64,000 nucleotides of DNA from Secundilactobacillus malefermentans DSM 5705 = KCTC 3548 (GTDB lineage: Bacteria; Bacillota; Bacilli; Lactobacillales; Lactobacillaceae): NCBI RefSeq assembly GCF_001436395.1, contig NZ_AZGJ01000002.1:1-64000 (forward strand), given 5' to 3'. The notes under the pieces are model-generated. The model did no database searches. It had not been told where the DNA came from and saw only the letters and a list, made by a program, of their open reading frames with translations. Numbering within the stretch: the first letter of the stretch is position 1; each line of letters opens with the position of its first letter. The translations under genes and the position numbers were made by a program. Shown here piece after piece: positions 27,635 to 37,606 of this stretch.

Positions 27635-28232
27635 CTTCGTTACCTCCAAATGCTTGTGTCTCAATCCATTTCCATATATCTTCCTTACCCATTTTAGTTT
27701 GAGCAGAAAACATAATAAATGAATCTTTTTTATCAAATTCGAGTTTCTTTTTTATGATACTTTCTTGTTTGTTCCATTTGCCTCGCACAATCTTGTCGCT
27801 TTTAGTGGCAACAACTAAGATTGGAATTTCATAGTAGCTCAACCACTGATACATTTGCACGTCTTCTTGAGAGGGCTCGTGTCGTGCATCAACTAACGAG
27901 ATAACTCCTTTTAATTGTTCACGCTGAGTTAAATAGGTTTCAATCATTTCTCCCCATTTTTCTCGTTCTTGCCTTGATACCTTGGCATAGCCATACCCTG
28001 GTACATCCACAAAGTACAGGTCTTCCTCAACTTTATAAAAATTCAAAGTTTGAGTTTTACCGGGCTGGCTAGATGTCCGTGCGTAACTTCTTCTGTTTAT
28101 CAAAACGTTAGTCAATGAAGATTTCCCAACATTTGATCGACCGACTAGTGCAATTTCAGGATAACCTGTTGTTGGATATTGAGTTGGTGATACAGCACTC
28201 ATTACGAGTTCAACGTTATTTACTTCCATCAT
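27624..28232 (-). CDS. ysxC: Ribosome biogenesis GTPase YsxC/EngB
   Basis: This 202-residue GTPase is essential in Bacillus for late 50S subunit assembly. The P-loop [12 protein letters not shown] is near residue 25, followed by switch [14 protein letters not shown] and the ATKSDKI specificity motif near residue 138. The circularly standard TrmE-Era-type layout without extra domains is the YsxC form. ATG 28232 follows AAAGGA at 5 bases; an earlier ATG at 28256 has no SD. Downstream of clpX, as in most Firmicutes. Confidence 0.95.
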   Translation of the reverse strand: MMEVNNVELVMSAVSPTQYPTTGYPEIALVGRSNVGKSSLTNVLINRRSYARTSSQPGKTQTLNFYKVEEDLYFVDVPGYGYAKVSRQEREKWGEMIETYLTQREQLKGVISLVDARHEPSQEDVQMYQWLSYYEIPILVVATKSDKIVRGKWNKQESIIKKKLEFDKKDSFIMFSAQTKMGKEDIWKWIETQAFGGNEVGI

Positions 28233-28283
28233 TTGCGTCCTTTCATTTTCCCTCATACCATTCTACCATACCGTCGGACAAAT

Positions 28284-28313
28284 AAAAAAAGCCGAAATAG
28301 AATATTCCGACTT
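28284..28313 (-). terminator. Terminator of clpX
   Basis: On the minus strand AAGTCGGAATA pairs with TATTTCGGCTT (one mismatch and G-U pairs) and seven T residues follow, immediately after clpX. Confidence 0.8.
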
Positions 28314-28323
28314 AATTATTGGG

Positions 28324-29574
28324 CTATGAAGCCTTTTGATTCTTCAAAACAATCTCTGGCTCAGCCTTTTCCGTAACAGTTTTTGGTGTAATAATGACTT
28401 TCTTAATATCATCTCGTCCTGGTATATCAAACATAATGTCTCGCATAACATCTTCAATAATAGAACGTAAACCACGAGCACCAGTATCACGATCAATGGC
28501 TAACTTTGCCATTTCGCGCAAGCTTTCTTTCTTGAACTCTAGCTCAACGCCGTCAAGTGCAATCAGCTTCGTATATTGCTTTACTAAAGCATTCTTAGGC
28601 TCTGTAAGGATTCGTACCAAATCATCCTCAGAAAGCTTCTCTAAAGCCGTTAGAATTGGTAAACGACCAATAAATTCTGGAATCAAACCAAATTCCAGTA
28701 AGTCTTCTGGGACAACTTGCTGCATAAAGCTCTGATTTTCGTTAATTTTGTTACGTGCTGAATCAGTTCCGAAACCAATTGTTTTGTCACCTAATCGGTT
28801 CTTAACAATTGTTTCAATTCCATCAAATGCACCACCCACAATAAACAAGATATTCGTTGTGTCGATTTGAATAAACTCCTGTTGTGGATGCTTTCGTCCG
28901 CCCTGCGGTGGTACATTAGCAGTTGTTCCTTCAAGGATCTTCAGTAAAGCTTGTTGAACTCCTTCACCAGAAACATCTCGGGTGATAGAAACATTCTCGG
29001 CCTTCTTCGCAATCTTATCGATTTCATCAATATAAACGATTCCTTTTTCAGCTCGTTCAACATCATAATCCGCACTTTGAAGTAGTTTCAATAAAATATT
29101 CTCAACGTCTTCACCAACATAACCAGCTTCAGTAAGTGTTGTTGCATCTGCAATTGCAAAAGGAACGTTTAAGATTTTAGCTAAGGTCTGAGCTAAAAAT
29201 GTTTTACCAGAACCAGTTGGTCCAATCATGCTAATATTACTTTTTTGTAATTCTGGCCCATCTTCGTCTTCTTCTTTGTTTAACTGATTAATTCGTTTGT
29301 AATGATTATATACAGCAACAGAGAGCGTCCGCTTTGCTTCCTCTTGCCCAATTACGTAATCATTTAATGAGTCAACGATTTCTTGAGGAGTTGGTACCTT
29401 GAAATCAGCAGCTTCTTCATTACTAAATTCTTCATCGATAATTTCTTTACATAAATCGATACATTCGTTACAGATATAAACGCCTGGACCTGCAACAATT
29501 TTTTTTACTTGATCTTGTGACTTGCCACAAAAAGAACAATTCACTGGACCATTCGTATCGGTATTTTCAAACAA
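28324..29574 (-). CDS. clpX: ATP-dependent protease ATP-binding subunit ClpX
   Basis: This 416-residue AAA+ unfoldase feeds ClpP. The N-terminal C4 zinc-binding domain (CSFCGKS and CNECIDLC) is present, Walker A GPTGSGKT is near residue 120, and Walker B IVYIDEID is near residue 183. The pore loop GYVGEDV, sensor 2 and the IGF loop (KTIGFG, contact with ClpP) follow. The true start is probably TTG 29574 (protein MFENTDTNG...), 8 bases after AAGGAG; the GTG at 29583 would sit directly on that SD. It lies between tig and ysxC. Confidence 0.97.
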   Translation of the reverse strand: MFENTDTNGPVNCSFCGKSQDQVKKIVAGPGVYICNECIDLCKEIIDEEFSNEEAADFKVPTPQEIVDSLNDYVIGQEEAKRTLSVAVYNHYKRINQLNKEEDEDGPELQKSNISMIGPTGSGKTFLAQTLAKILNVPFAIADATTLTEAGYVGEDVENILLKLLQSADYDVERAEKGIVYIDEIDKIAKKAENVSITRDVSGEGVQQALLKILEGTTANVPPQGGRKHPQQEFIQIDTTNILFIVGGAFDGIETIVKNRLGDKTIGFGTDSARNKINENQSFMQQVVPEDLLEFGLIPEFIGRLPILTALEKLSEDDLVRILTEPKNALVKQYTKLIALDGVELEFKKESLREMAKLAIDRDTGARGLRSIIEDVMRDIMFDIPGRDDIKKVIITPKTVTEKAEPEIVLKNQKAS

Positions 29575-29683
29575 GCAACTCACTCCTTCTATTATGAATT
29601 TTATGAACCCTCACGAATAAACAATATAACACAATCATCAAAAAGTAACATCTAAAGGCTTCTCTTCATGATTAAATTATACA

Positions 29684-29727
29684 ACAAAGACCCATGAAAG
29701 AAATAAATTAGCTCTCACAGGTCTTCT
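29684..29727 (-). terminator. Probable terminator of tig
   Basis: On the minus strand AAGACC...TGA pairs with TCA...GGTCTT across a large loop and TTTGTTG follows. It is weaker than the other terminators here. Confidence 0.5.
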
Positions 29728-29753
29728 ATAAAAGCCTCATCAATAATTAAAAA

Positions 29754-31070
29754 TTATTTATTGTCAGCTTTCTTTTCGTCTTTTTTTGCATCTTGTTTTG
29801 CAGAATCAGCAATTAAATCAACAGCCTTTTTAACTGCAATGTCGTGCTGTAGCATGTCATCAGAAAGTGCACTACGTACAGCACTCTCTTCCATGCCATA
29901 TTGGCCAGCCAAGTCTTTCACTTCAGCCTTAATATCGTCTTCTGTTGGTTCAATCTTTTGATCTTCAACAACAGCCTCTAATACAAGGTTAGTCTTTACT
30001 CGACGTTCTGCATCATTTTCAAATTGCTTACGTAAATCAGCTTCTGTTGTCCCAGTGATTTGGTAATATGTCTTAGGATCAATTCCTTGTTGTTGCATGT
30101 TAGCAAGGTATTGGTCAGTTTGACGTTGGATATCTTCTTGCATCATGGCTTCTGGAATATCCTTAACTTCAGCATTGTCAACAGCTGCAGTAATTGCAGC
30201 ATCTTCAATAGCATCGTGGGCTTCCTTAGTCTTTTGATCCTTAAGTTCATCTTTAATCTTAGTCTTTAATTCTTCAAGACTATCTACCTCTTCATCAACA
30301 TCTTTAGCAAATTCATCATCAAGTTCAGGTAATTGCTTCTCCTTAACTTCGTGAATCGTTGTCTTAAAGGTAGCTTCTTTACCTTGTAGGTCTTCGGCTT
30401 GATAATCCTTAGGGAATGTTACTTTTACATCAACATCCTCACCAGCCTTGTGACCAATTAATTGGTCTTCAAAGCCTGGAATAAATGAGTTAGAACCAAG
30501 TTCTAAGGCGTAGTTGTCAGCCTTACCGCCATCAAATGACTTGCCATCAACTGAACCATCAAAGTCGATTGTAACAGTATCACCCTTCTTGGCAGCTTCG
30601 TCTTCTTTCAAGACTAATTCTGCTTGTTGTTGGCGACGCTTTTCAATTTCTGCATCAACATCTTTTTGGTAGACACGTGTGTTTTGCTTTGGAACACTTA
30701 AGCCTTCGTAATCGCCTAATTTTACATCAGGTTTAACGGTAACAACAGCTTTAAGAACCCAAGGCTTGCCTTTTTCCATTGACTCAACGTCAACTTGTGG
30801 TTGGTCTACTGGGTCGATTTCAGTTTCTTTGATAGCTTGCTCATATGCTTCTGGTAAAACGATGTTTAAAGCATCCTGGTATAAAGCTTCTTCACCATAC
30901 ATTTGGTTGAAAATTTGACGAGGAACCTTACCCTTACGGAATCCAGGTACTGAAAGATTCTTCTTTGTTCGATCAAAAGCTTGATCAATACCTTTTTTGA
31001 TTTGCTCAGAGCCAATCTCGAATGTTAATTCGCCTTGATTAGCTTCTTTCTTTTCCCATTTTGCAGTCAT
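29754..31070 (-). CDS. tig: Trigger factor (ribosome-bound chaperone, peptidyl-prolyl isomerase)
   Basis: This 438-residue chaperone has the ribosome-docking signature [12 protein letters not shown] (residues 44-55) in its N-terminal domain. A central FKBP-type isomerase domain follows (about 150-240, with [15 protein letters not shown] and [18 protein letters not shown]). A long helical C-terminal arm ends in an Asp/Lys-rich tail. It catches nascent chains at the ribosome exit. It starts at ATG after CGGAGGA, between tuf and clpX, the usual order in lactobacilli. Confidence 0.98.
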   Translation of the reverse strand: MTAKWEKKEANQGELTFEIGSEQIKKGIDQAFDRTKKNLSVPGFRKGKVPRQIFNQMYGEEALYQDALNIVLPEAYEQAIKETEIDPVDQPQVDVESMEKGKPWVLKAVVTVKPDVKLGDYEGLSVPKQNTRVYQKDVDAEIEKRRQQQAELVLKEDEAAKKGDTVTIDFDGSVDGKSFDGGKADNYALELGSNSFIPGFEDQLIGHKAGEDVDVKVTFPKDYQAEDLQGKEATFKTTIHEVKEKQLPELDDEFAKDVDEEVDSLEELKTKIKDELKDQKTKEAHDAIEDAAITAAVDNAEVKDIPEAMMQEDIQRQTDQYLANMQQQGIDPKTYYQITGTTEADLRKQFENDAERRVKTNLVLEAVVEDQKIEPTEDDIKAEVKDLAGQYGMEESAVRSALSDDMLQHDIAVKKAVDLIADSAKQDAKKDEKKADNK

Positions 31071-31231
31071 TATATTTCCTCCGAAACCTCATGTTATTTA
31101 ATTACAATTCTATTAATTGCATACAAATTTTAGTTTAACGTATCCAAGTCAAAAAGTAAATTACTTTCCAGCAATAACCGCATTCTAACGGTAAAGTTAT
31201 CCAAAATTCATACTCAAAAAACACAATCATG

Positions 31232-31272
31232 AAAAAAGAACTCGAAAAGTTTAACTTTTCGAGTTCTTCTTT
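31232..31272 (-). terminator. Terminator of tuf
   Basis: A 15-bp stem AGAACTCGAAAAGTT/AACTTTTCGAGTTCT has a 1-base-spaced loop region and T-rich flanks on the minus strand (TTTTTTC), just after the tuf stop. Confidence 0.9.
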
Positions 31273-31293
31273 TAGGCCTAAAACTAAAGAGTT

Positions 31294-32481
<1,188 letters not shown>

Positions 32482-32517
32482 TAATGAAACCTCCTGTTTT
32501 TATCGCAAGAATAATCT

Positions 32518-32539
32518 CAGCACCAAAGCCATGGTGCTG
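32518..32539 (-). other. Hairpin in the tuf leader
   Basis: CAGCACCA and TGGTGCTG form an 8-bp stem with a 6-base loop in the 5' untranslated region, about 37-58 bases before the tuf ATG and 18 bases below the proximal -10 box. No T-run follows, so it is not a terminator. It may be an mRNA-stabilising 5' structure. Confidence 0.5.
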
Positions 32540-32556
32540 GCAATCCTTTGAGTATA

Positions 32557-32584
32557 ATTATACTACTTCTTCACAAAAAGACAA
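32557..32584 (-). promoter_or_regulatory. Proximal tuf promoter
   Basis: On the minus strand TTGTCT (32579-32584) is followed after 16 bases by TATAAT (32557-32562). Confidence 0.7.
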
Positions 32585-32615
32585 AATGACGTGTCTCTAG
32601 AAGAATCCTTAAAGT

Positions 32616-32644
32616 ATTATATAGACTGAATCGAGTTTTGTAAA
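32616..32644 (-). promoter_or_regulatory. Distal tuf promoter
   Basis: On the minus strand TTTACA (32639-32644) is followed after 17 bases by a perfect TATAAT (32616-32621). It lies 54 bases above the proximal promoter. Confidence 0.75.
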
Positions 32645-32771
32645 CCAAAAAAAGCGAATTTACGCATTTTTCCTGAAATTTAGCAAAACAAACCAAGTAA
32701 AAGAGCATTTATCTGCTTAATATCTATAAAAATTGCAGGAATTTTCAGATTAAAAATTAATTTTTAAAAAT

Positions 32772-33701
32772 CTATTCTGAATTTTTAAACGATTGAATCA
32801 TACTTTTTGTATATTTTTGCATTTTATTTTGCCATTTTATTATTGCTTTTATTTGTTCGTTTTCTTCATCAATCGTCACTTCAGTATATGAACTAGATAG
32901 AACTTGAATCCAAAGCGTCGAATTGGTAATGACGTTTTCGGCAAAGGGATAAAGGTACATGAGCTGCAACCTTAATTCCTCATGCAGCTGTTCACCCAAA
33001 ATCGGATCGTTTACATCAACTTCTTCATTAAGAATCTGATTAGTTTCTATATAACTCTTAGTTTGCTGGATAGGTAGCAAGTCTCCGGTGTTAAGCGGAT
33101 GCTCTTTTTCATCTAGCCAATACATATTTACTTTTTCTTGCAGTCTCATCTTTTGCATAGACTCTAATACGCTTGAACGAATAATTGGATGAATAAATGG
33201 ATCTAACAATAAAAACCTAGCGCTTTTTAGCCACAATAATAGCGGTAATTTTTTTGCGGTTTGAAAGCGTGCAATTTGGACTGAAATCGGCTCATCAGCC
33301 ATATGATAGAATTGGTTGGCTATTTTTTTGTTAGTCTCTGCCATATTCGATGAACTGCCAATTTCAGCAGATGAAATTTTCTCTAAAACTCTCTCTTTAT
33401 ACTCACCAGGAAAATCTGCTGTACCAATTATTTCTCGAAGCAGAATAAAAGAATCGTTTTTTATTAATACATTTTGAAAGAAGTTAAATAACGGTTCTTC
33501 AGCTAAATAAGCTTCAATTGATTCTAAAACTATTCTTTCGGCTGCCACAAACTGATTATCGAGGTAATAAGCATTACTTAGATAAATGTTGAGCTCCTCT
33601 GTGGGGGACTCTTTGTATAGCTCCTCAAATTTCAAAACTGCTTGATGATACTTTTCACTTGCAAGTGCCTCTTTTGCGCCGTTCAAAAGTTCTTCATTCA
33701 T
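32772..33701 (-). CDS. Helical-repeat (TPR-like) protein of unknown function
   Basis: This 309-residue soluble protein is almost entirely alpha-helical. Its first 100 residues resemble degenerate tetratricopeptide repeats (GAKEALASEKYHQAVLKFEE, then EELNIYLSNAYYLDNQFVAAER), a scaffold for protein contacts. The C-terminal half is helical without a known motif. Similar proteins annotated as TPR proteins sit between rnjB and tuf in many lactobacilli; that is from memory, not a search. It starts at ATG after GGTGGAG, 52 bases downstream of rnjB. Function unknown. Confidence 0.75.
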   Translation of the reverse strand: MNEELLNGAKEALASEKYHQAVLKFEELYKESPTEELNIYLSNAYYLDNQFVAAERIVLESIEAYLAEEPLFNFFQNVLIKNDSFILLREIIGTADFPGEYKERVLEKISSAEIGSSSNMAETNKKIANQFYHMADEPISVQIARFQTAKKLPLLLWLKSARFLLLDPFIHPIIRSSVLESMQKMRLQEKVNMYWLDEKEHPLNTGDLLPIQQTKSYIETNQILNEEVDVNDPILGEQLHEELRLQLMYLYPFAENVITNSTLWIQVLSSSYTEVTIDEENEQIKAIIKWQNKMQKYTKSMIQSFKNSE

Positions 33702-33753
33702 GATAATTCTCCACCTACAAAAAGAACCGAAGCGTGATTACTCCGGTTCCATC

Positions 33754-35493
33754 TTATTTAGATTCATCTTTTTTGTTTTCTACTGCAGCTGTGTTTTCGT
33801 GTTCCTTAGTTGTTTTACTGCGATGATGTTGATTTACTTCCATGATAACGGGCAAAATAACCGGATGACGTTTTGTTTGGTCAAACAAGTAGTGATTTAA
33901 ATTTTCTCTAACATCTTGTTTTAAATGTCCCCAATCAAATTCTTTATGATCTAGATTTGCTTGGACTACTTTCTTAATGATGTCCGAACTTTCATGCATG
34001 AGGTTTTTGTTAGCTTTTACATAAACAAAACCTCTCGACGTAATCTTTGGTTCTGAAATAATTTTCTTTTTCTTTCGATCAATTGTCACAACAGCAACAA
34101 ATATGCCATCTTCCGAAAGCACTTTTCGATCACGCAATACAATATTTCCAATATCACCAACACCAATACCATCAATCATCGTATTGCCAACGTTAATACT
34201 ACTGCCTAAATGCATTTCGCCATCATCATATGTGATAACGTCACCCTTAGCAGTCATGAAAATGTTTTCATTTTTGATGCCAACTTCTTGTGCAGCTTCC
34301 GAATTTGCTTCCAATAAACGATATTCACCTTGAATAGGAACTAAATACTTGGGCTTCAAGATATTAATCAAAAGTTGTAGATCATTCTTACTAGCGTGTC
34401 CTGAAGAATTTAGCTCATCAGAGATAGAAATCACTTCTGCACCAGCACGGTAAATCATATCCCGCGTTTTAGCAACAGTTGTCTCCATTGCATGTGAAGG
34501 TGTTGTCGTAATAAAGACTAAATCCCCTGCTTGAATCTGGGGTCCCTTCTCCTGTTGATTAGCCATTCTTTGGAGAGCTTTTATTGGTTCACCCATTTTT
34601 CCTGTCTGCAATATAATCGTTTCTTCAGGCGCTAATTTATCTAGGTCTGCTTCCTCAACTAATAGATTATCAACAGGTAATATCAACTTATTTAAACGTA
34701 AAGCGGTGTTTACTATTTTTTCTAAGTCATGGCCTGTTAATAAAACTCTACGATTTGTATTAGCAGCCGCATTAAAGACCTGTTGGATTCGGAGAATATT
34801 GGAGGCTACACTGGCAACAATAATACGTCCTTCATGATATCTAAAAGTTTCTTCAACATATTTAGCTATATCACGTTCATTGGTTGTTTCAGCTGGATTT
34901 TCCGCATTAGCAGAGTCACTTAAAAGCGCCAATACACCCTTTTGACCAATTTCAGCTAATCGACCGTAATCTGTTTGAAAATCACGACCTGCTGTCTGGT
35001 CAAACTTAAAGTCCCCAGTATAGACAATTTCTCCTTCATCAGTATCCAAAACAATTCCCATTGATCCAGGAACAGAATGGGTTGTTCGGAAAAACGAAAC
35101 CTTCACATCTCCAAAATCAATTTCAGCATTTGCATCTACAACGTGAAAATCAGAGAACTTTTTGGTTGTTTCATTGCTTTCCACAGACAACTTGGCTAAT
35201 TCGATTGTCATTTTTGAGCCAAAAACTGGCACATTGAATTTATTTAAAAAGTATGGAAGTGCCCCAATTGCATCTGCATGGCCATGGGTTAAGAACACGC
35301 CGACGATTCGATCTTTATTTTCCTCAAGATAAGAAAAATCAGGAATCACAATATCAATTCCCAATAATTCATTTTCCGGGTACTGAAGTCCACAATCCAA
35401 AATATAGATACCATCATTAATGTCAACAACATACATATTTTTGCCGTTCTCACGTACGCCACCAAACGGGCTAATTTTAATTTTACTACTCAT
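33754..35493 (-). CDS. rnjB: Ribonuclease J2
   Basis: This is a 579-residue RNase J paralogue of the metallo-beta-lactamase/beta-CASP family that acts with RNase J1 in mRNA decay and rRNA maturation. The hydrolase motif reads THGHADAIGAL (residues 69-79) instead of the HGHEDHIGG seen in the second copy, so the fourth metal ligand is an Ala. This is the pattern expected of J2, whose catalysis is weak and which supports J1. GHDLEKI and the beta-CASP helix follow, and a C-terminal domain ends in a charged tail. It starts at ATG after GAGGTG. Confidence 0.93.
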   Translation of the reverse strand: MSSKIKISPFGGVRENGKNMYVVDINDGIYILDCGLQYPENELLGIDIVIPDFSYLEENKDRIVGVFLTHGHADAIGALPYFLNKFNVPVFGSKMTIELAKLSVESNETTKKFSDFHVVDANAEIDFGDVKVSFFRTTHSVPGSMGIVLDTDEGEIVYTGDFKFDQTAGRDFQTDYGRLAEIGQKGVLALLSDSANAENPAETTNERDIAKYVEETFRYHEGRIIVASVASNILRIQQVFNAAANTNRRVLLTGHDLEKIVNTALRLNKLILPVDNLLVEEADLDKLAPEETIILQTGKMGEPIKALQRMANQQEKGPQIQAGDLVFITTTPSHAMETTVAKTRDMIYRAGAEVISISDELNSSGHASKNDLQLLINILKPKYLVPIQGEYRLLEANSEAAQEVGIKNENIFMTAKGDVITYDDGEMHLGSSINVGNTMIDGIGVGDIGNIVLRDRKVLSEDGIFVAVVTIDRKKKKIISEPKITSRGFVYVKANKNLMHESSDIIKKVVQANLDHKEFDWGHLKQDVRENLNHYLFDQTKRHPVILPVIMEVNQHHRSKTTKEHENTAAVENKKDESK

Positions 35494-35719
35494 AATTCAC
35501 CTCATACGAACTGTATTTTCGTCTAATAACTATCATTCGGGGATAATTAAGCAATTGCTAGAATTATCGACCTGCTACCTTCATCCAATTTCTTGGAAAC
35601 GATCTTATTTAAACTGAATACAGTGTACCATATTTTAGAGAAATACAATATATAATGGTGTTTTTTGTGACTTGATGGGATAAAAAAAAGCCCTCTAATT
35701 GAGGACTCTTAGAATAGAA

Positions 35720-35989
35720 TTAACGACGTAATCCTAAGCTATTAATAAGATCATGGTAACGTTGAACATCCTTGCCACGTAAGTAAGCAAGTAAGTTACG
35801 ACGGTGACCAATCTTCTTCATCAATCCACGTTGTGAATGGAAGTCTTTTCTATGAGTTTGCATATGAGTGTTGATTTCAGTAATGTCGGCTGTTAAAACA
35901 GCGATTTGAACTTCTGCTGAACCAGTGTCTCCATCATGTCGTGCATACTTTTTAATAATTTCGTTTTTTTGCGTTTGAGTAATTGCCAT
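35720..35989 (-). CDS. rpsO: 30S ribosomal protein S15
   Basis: This 89-residue protein, the family's exact usual length, binds 16S rRNA helices 20-22 early in small-subunit assembly. [20 protein letters not shown] and the [29 protein letters not shown] region are diagnostic. ATG 35989 follows AAAGGTGG at about 10 bases; a longer in-frame start at 36010 would overlap that SD. It has its own promoter and a leader that may be autoregulatory. Confidence 0.98.
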   Translation of the reverse strand: MAITQTQKNEIIKKYARHDGDTGSAEVQIAVLTADITEINTHMQTHRKDFHSQRGLMKKIGHRRNLLAYLRGKDVQRYHDLINSLGLRR

Positions 35990-36084
35990 TGTGTAATACC
36001 CACCTTTCAAATTTTTTTGTCCCCTTCACTGAGTAAAACGGCTGTGAGTGTCCGTTAAACTAAGTTAGGGATAGTTATCACACT
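35990..36084 (-). promoter_or_regulatory. Untranslated leader of rpsO, possible S15 autoregulatory RNA
   Basis: The roughly 95-base leader contains AACGG/CCGTT with a 10-base loop, then ACTCAGTGAAGGGGAC and the A/T-rich SD region. In other bacteria S15 binds its own leader to repress translation, and Firmicutes rpsO leaders are known to vary in form. The RNA fold and protein contact here are inferred. Confidence 0.35.
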
Positions 36085-36090
36085 TTTTCT

Positions 36091-36119
36091 ATTATATCTT
36101 AGCCATCAAAGACATGCAA
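36091..36119 (-). promoter_or_regulatory. Promoter of rpsO
   Basis: On the minus strand TTGCAT (36114-36119), a 17-base spacer and a perfect TATAAT (36091-36096). Confidence 0.75.
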
Positions 36120-36180
36120 GATATTTTAACTTTTGACTTTACTATCAAGTAAAAAACCTTTACATTAAAAGGGAGAAGTG

Positions 36181-36209
36181 TTGCAATCGGTGATTCTATT
36201 CTGTATAAT
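36181..36209 (+). promoter_or_regulatory. Promoter of rpsT
   Basis: TTGCAA (36181-36186), a 17-base spacer and a perfect TATAAT (36204-36209), 63 bases before the ATG. The two small-subunit protein promoters are divergent. Confidence 0.75.
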
Positions 36210-36271
36210 TACATACGTTGAAAAAAATCGATAACCAGGCAACGGTTTTCTACTTGTTGGAGGTGAAATTA

Positions 36272-36535
36272 ATGCCAATTATTAAATCTGCGATTGAACG
36301 TGCACGCACTAACGTTAAGGCTAACAAACGTAATGCGCCACAACTTAGCGTAATGAGAACGACTGTTAAGCAATTTGAAAAAGCAGTTACTGCTGGAAGC
36401 GACAACGTTACAGAATTGTACCGTGCTGCTTCAAGTGCTGTTGATCATGCTGCTTCAAAGGGCCTAATCAAAAAGAACAAGGCTTCACGTGATAAATCAC
36501 GTATGGCTGCTCGACTTGCTAAAGTTGCTAAGTAA
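36272..36535 (+). CDS. rpsT: 30S ribosomal protein S20
   Basis: This 87-residue basic helical protein binds 16S rRNA in the lower body of the small subunit. The pattern [20 protein letters not shown], repeated Ala and Lys residues and the [18 protein letters not shown] tail are typical of S20. ATG 36272 follows GGAGGTG at about 7 bases; the longer frame starting at 36218 has no SD. It is divergent from rpsO and convergent on holA. Confidence 0.97.
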   Translation: MPIIKSAIERARTNVKANKRNAPQLSVMRTTVKQFEKAVTAGSDNVTELYRAASSAVDHAASKGLIKKNKASRDKSRMAARLAKVAK

Positions 36536-36540
36536 ATAAA

Positions 36541-36574
36541 AAAAGCTCTGATCAAATGATCAGAGCTTTTTTTA
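36541..36574. terminator. Terminator shared by rpsT and holA
   Basis: AAAAGCTCTGATC pairs perfectly with GATCAGAGCTTTT across a 4-base loop, with A- and T-runs on either side. Confidence 0.92.
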
Positions 36575-37606
36575 TGCCGTCATAACCTCATCTGTAAACT
36601 GTACCATAAATAATTCAAACAATGTTTCGGGATCCTGAGTTGTTGATTTTAATTTCTTTTCAACATCAATTAATCCAAGATAGGCTTTTTGCAATAATAA
36701 AACATTGAAATGCTTAACTGTTTGCAGTGATAGTTTGACTCTATATGGATGGACCTTTAACGTACTTGCTAACGTTCCCTGACTATAGCCATGTCGCGTA
36801 AGTATCTGCACCTGTAACAATAATCGAAACTGGCTCACCAATATGGCATTTATTTGTAACGGTTCCACCTTTGAAAGTAATAGTTCCTGATATAGTCTGA
36901 TTGCGCGTGCAGTATTTTGACTCAGCACTGCTCCTACCAAATCAAATACGTTCTGGTCTAGCGTTTTCGTAACGAGTCCCCTCACTGCATCATCATCAAC
37001 TAACTTTGAGGAATGGCAATAAAGCTTTAATTTTGGCAATTCATTCATGATCAACGTTAAATCACCATTAGTTCTTTCGAGAAGTAACTGCTCTGCAGAT
37101 GGCTTAATTTGAAAATTATCCTGTTCAAGTTCGTTCTTTATTATTCGTTTAATTTGTGGCTCTTTTAGATTGCTGATATCAATTATTTCTGCAACAGATT
37201 TTAATTGCTTTGAAATTTTTTTGCGAGAATCAAGCTTATCATATGGTGCAAAGAAAACTAGGATAGTACTTGGCTCAGGATGCTGTAAGTAATCGAGTAG
37301 ATCATCTAAGTTATGATTAACTTTGCTTCCTTTGTGAGTTGATCCCGTAAAGAAATATGGGTTATTAACAAAAACCAGTCTTTTCTCTCCAAAAAAAGGT
37401 GCTGATGAGGCATCCGAAATTGCCTGGGAAATGGAAGTCGTTTCCATGTCATAACTGGCAAAATTCATGGTAAGCTCGTCCGCTGGAATAAGGGTCTTTA
37501 AATTCTTTTTAATTTTTTGCTGTAAATAAGACTGATCACCAAGAACTAAAGCAACATTCTTAATTTTATTTGAATCAATTTGTTTTAAAAACTCATCAAA
37601 AGTCAT
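36572..37606 (-). CDS. holA: DNA polymerase III delta subunit (HolA)
   Basis: This 344-residue clamp-loader subunit opens the beta clamp. The N-terminal domain (MTFDEFLKQIDSNKIKNVAL) carries a degenerate, non-ATP-binding P-loop region, the central region LLLERTNGDLTLIMNELPKL is typical of HolA, and a helical C-terminal domain closes the protein. ATG 37606 follows AAGGAGG at 7 bases, choosing against a frame beginning 27 bases earlier. The A of its ATG is the last base of the comEC stop codon, so the two are coupled. Confidence 0.94.
   Translation of the reverse strand: MTFDEFLKQIDSNKIKNVALVLGDQSYLQQKIKKNLKTLIPADELTMNFASYDMETTSISQAISDASSAPFFGEKRLVFVNNPYFFTGSTHKGSKVNHNLDDLLDYLQHPEPSTILVFFAPYDKLDSRKKISKQLKSVAEIIDISNLKEPQIKRIIKNELEQDNFQIKPSAEQLLLERTNGDLTLIMNELPKLKLYCHSSKLVDDDAVRGLVTKTLDQNVFDLVGAVLSQNTARAIRLYQELLLSKVEPLQINAILVSQFRLLLQVQILTRHGYSQGTLASTLKVHPYRVKLSLQTVKHFNVLLLQKAYLGLIDVEKKLKSTTQDPETLFELFMVQFTDEVMTA

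Noticed and set aside
35583-35598. cre-like TTGGAAACGATCTTA upstream of rnjB
   Set aside because: One mismatch, but no visible promoter relation and no reason for carbon control of this housekeeping gene; chance is likely.
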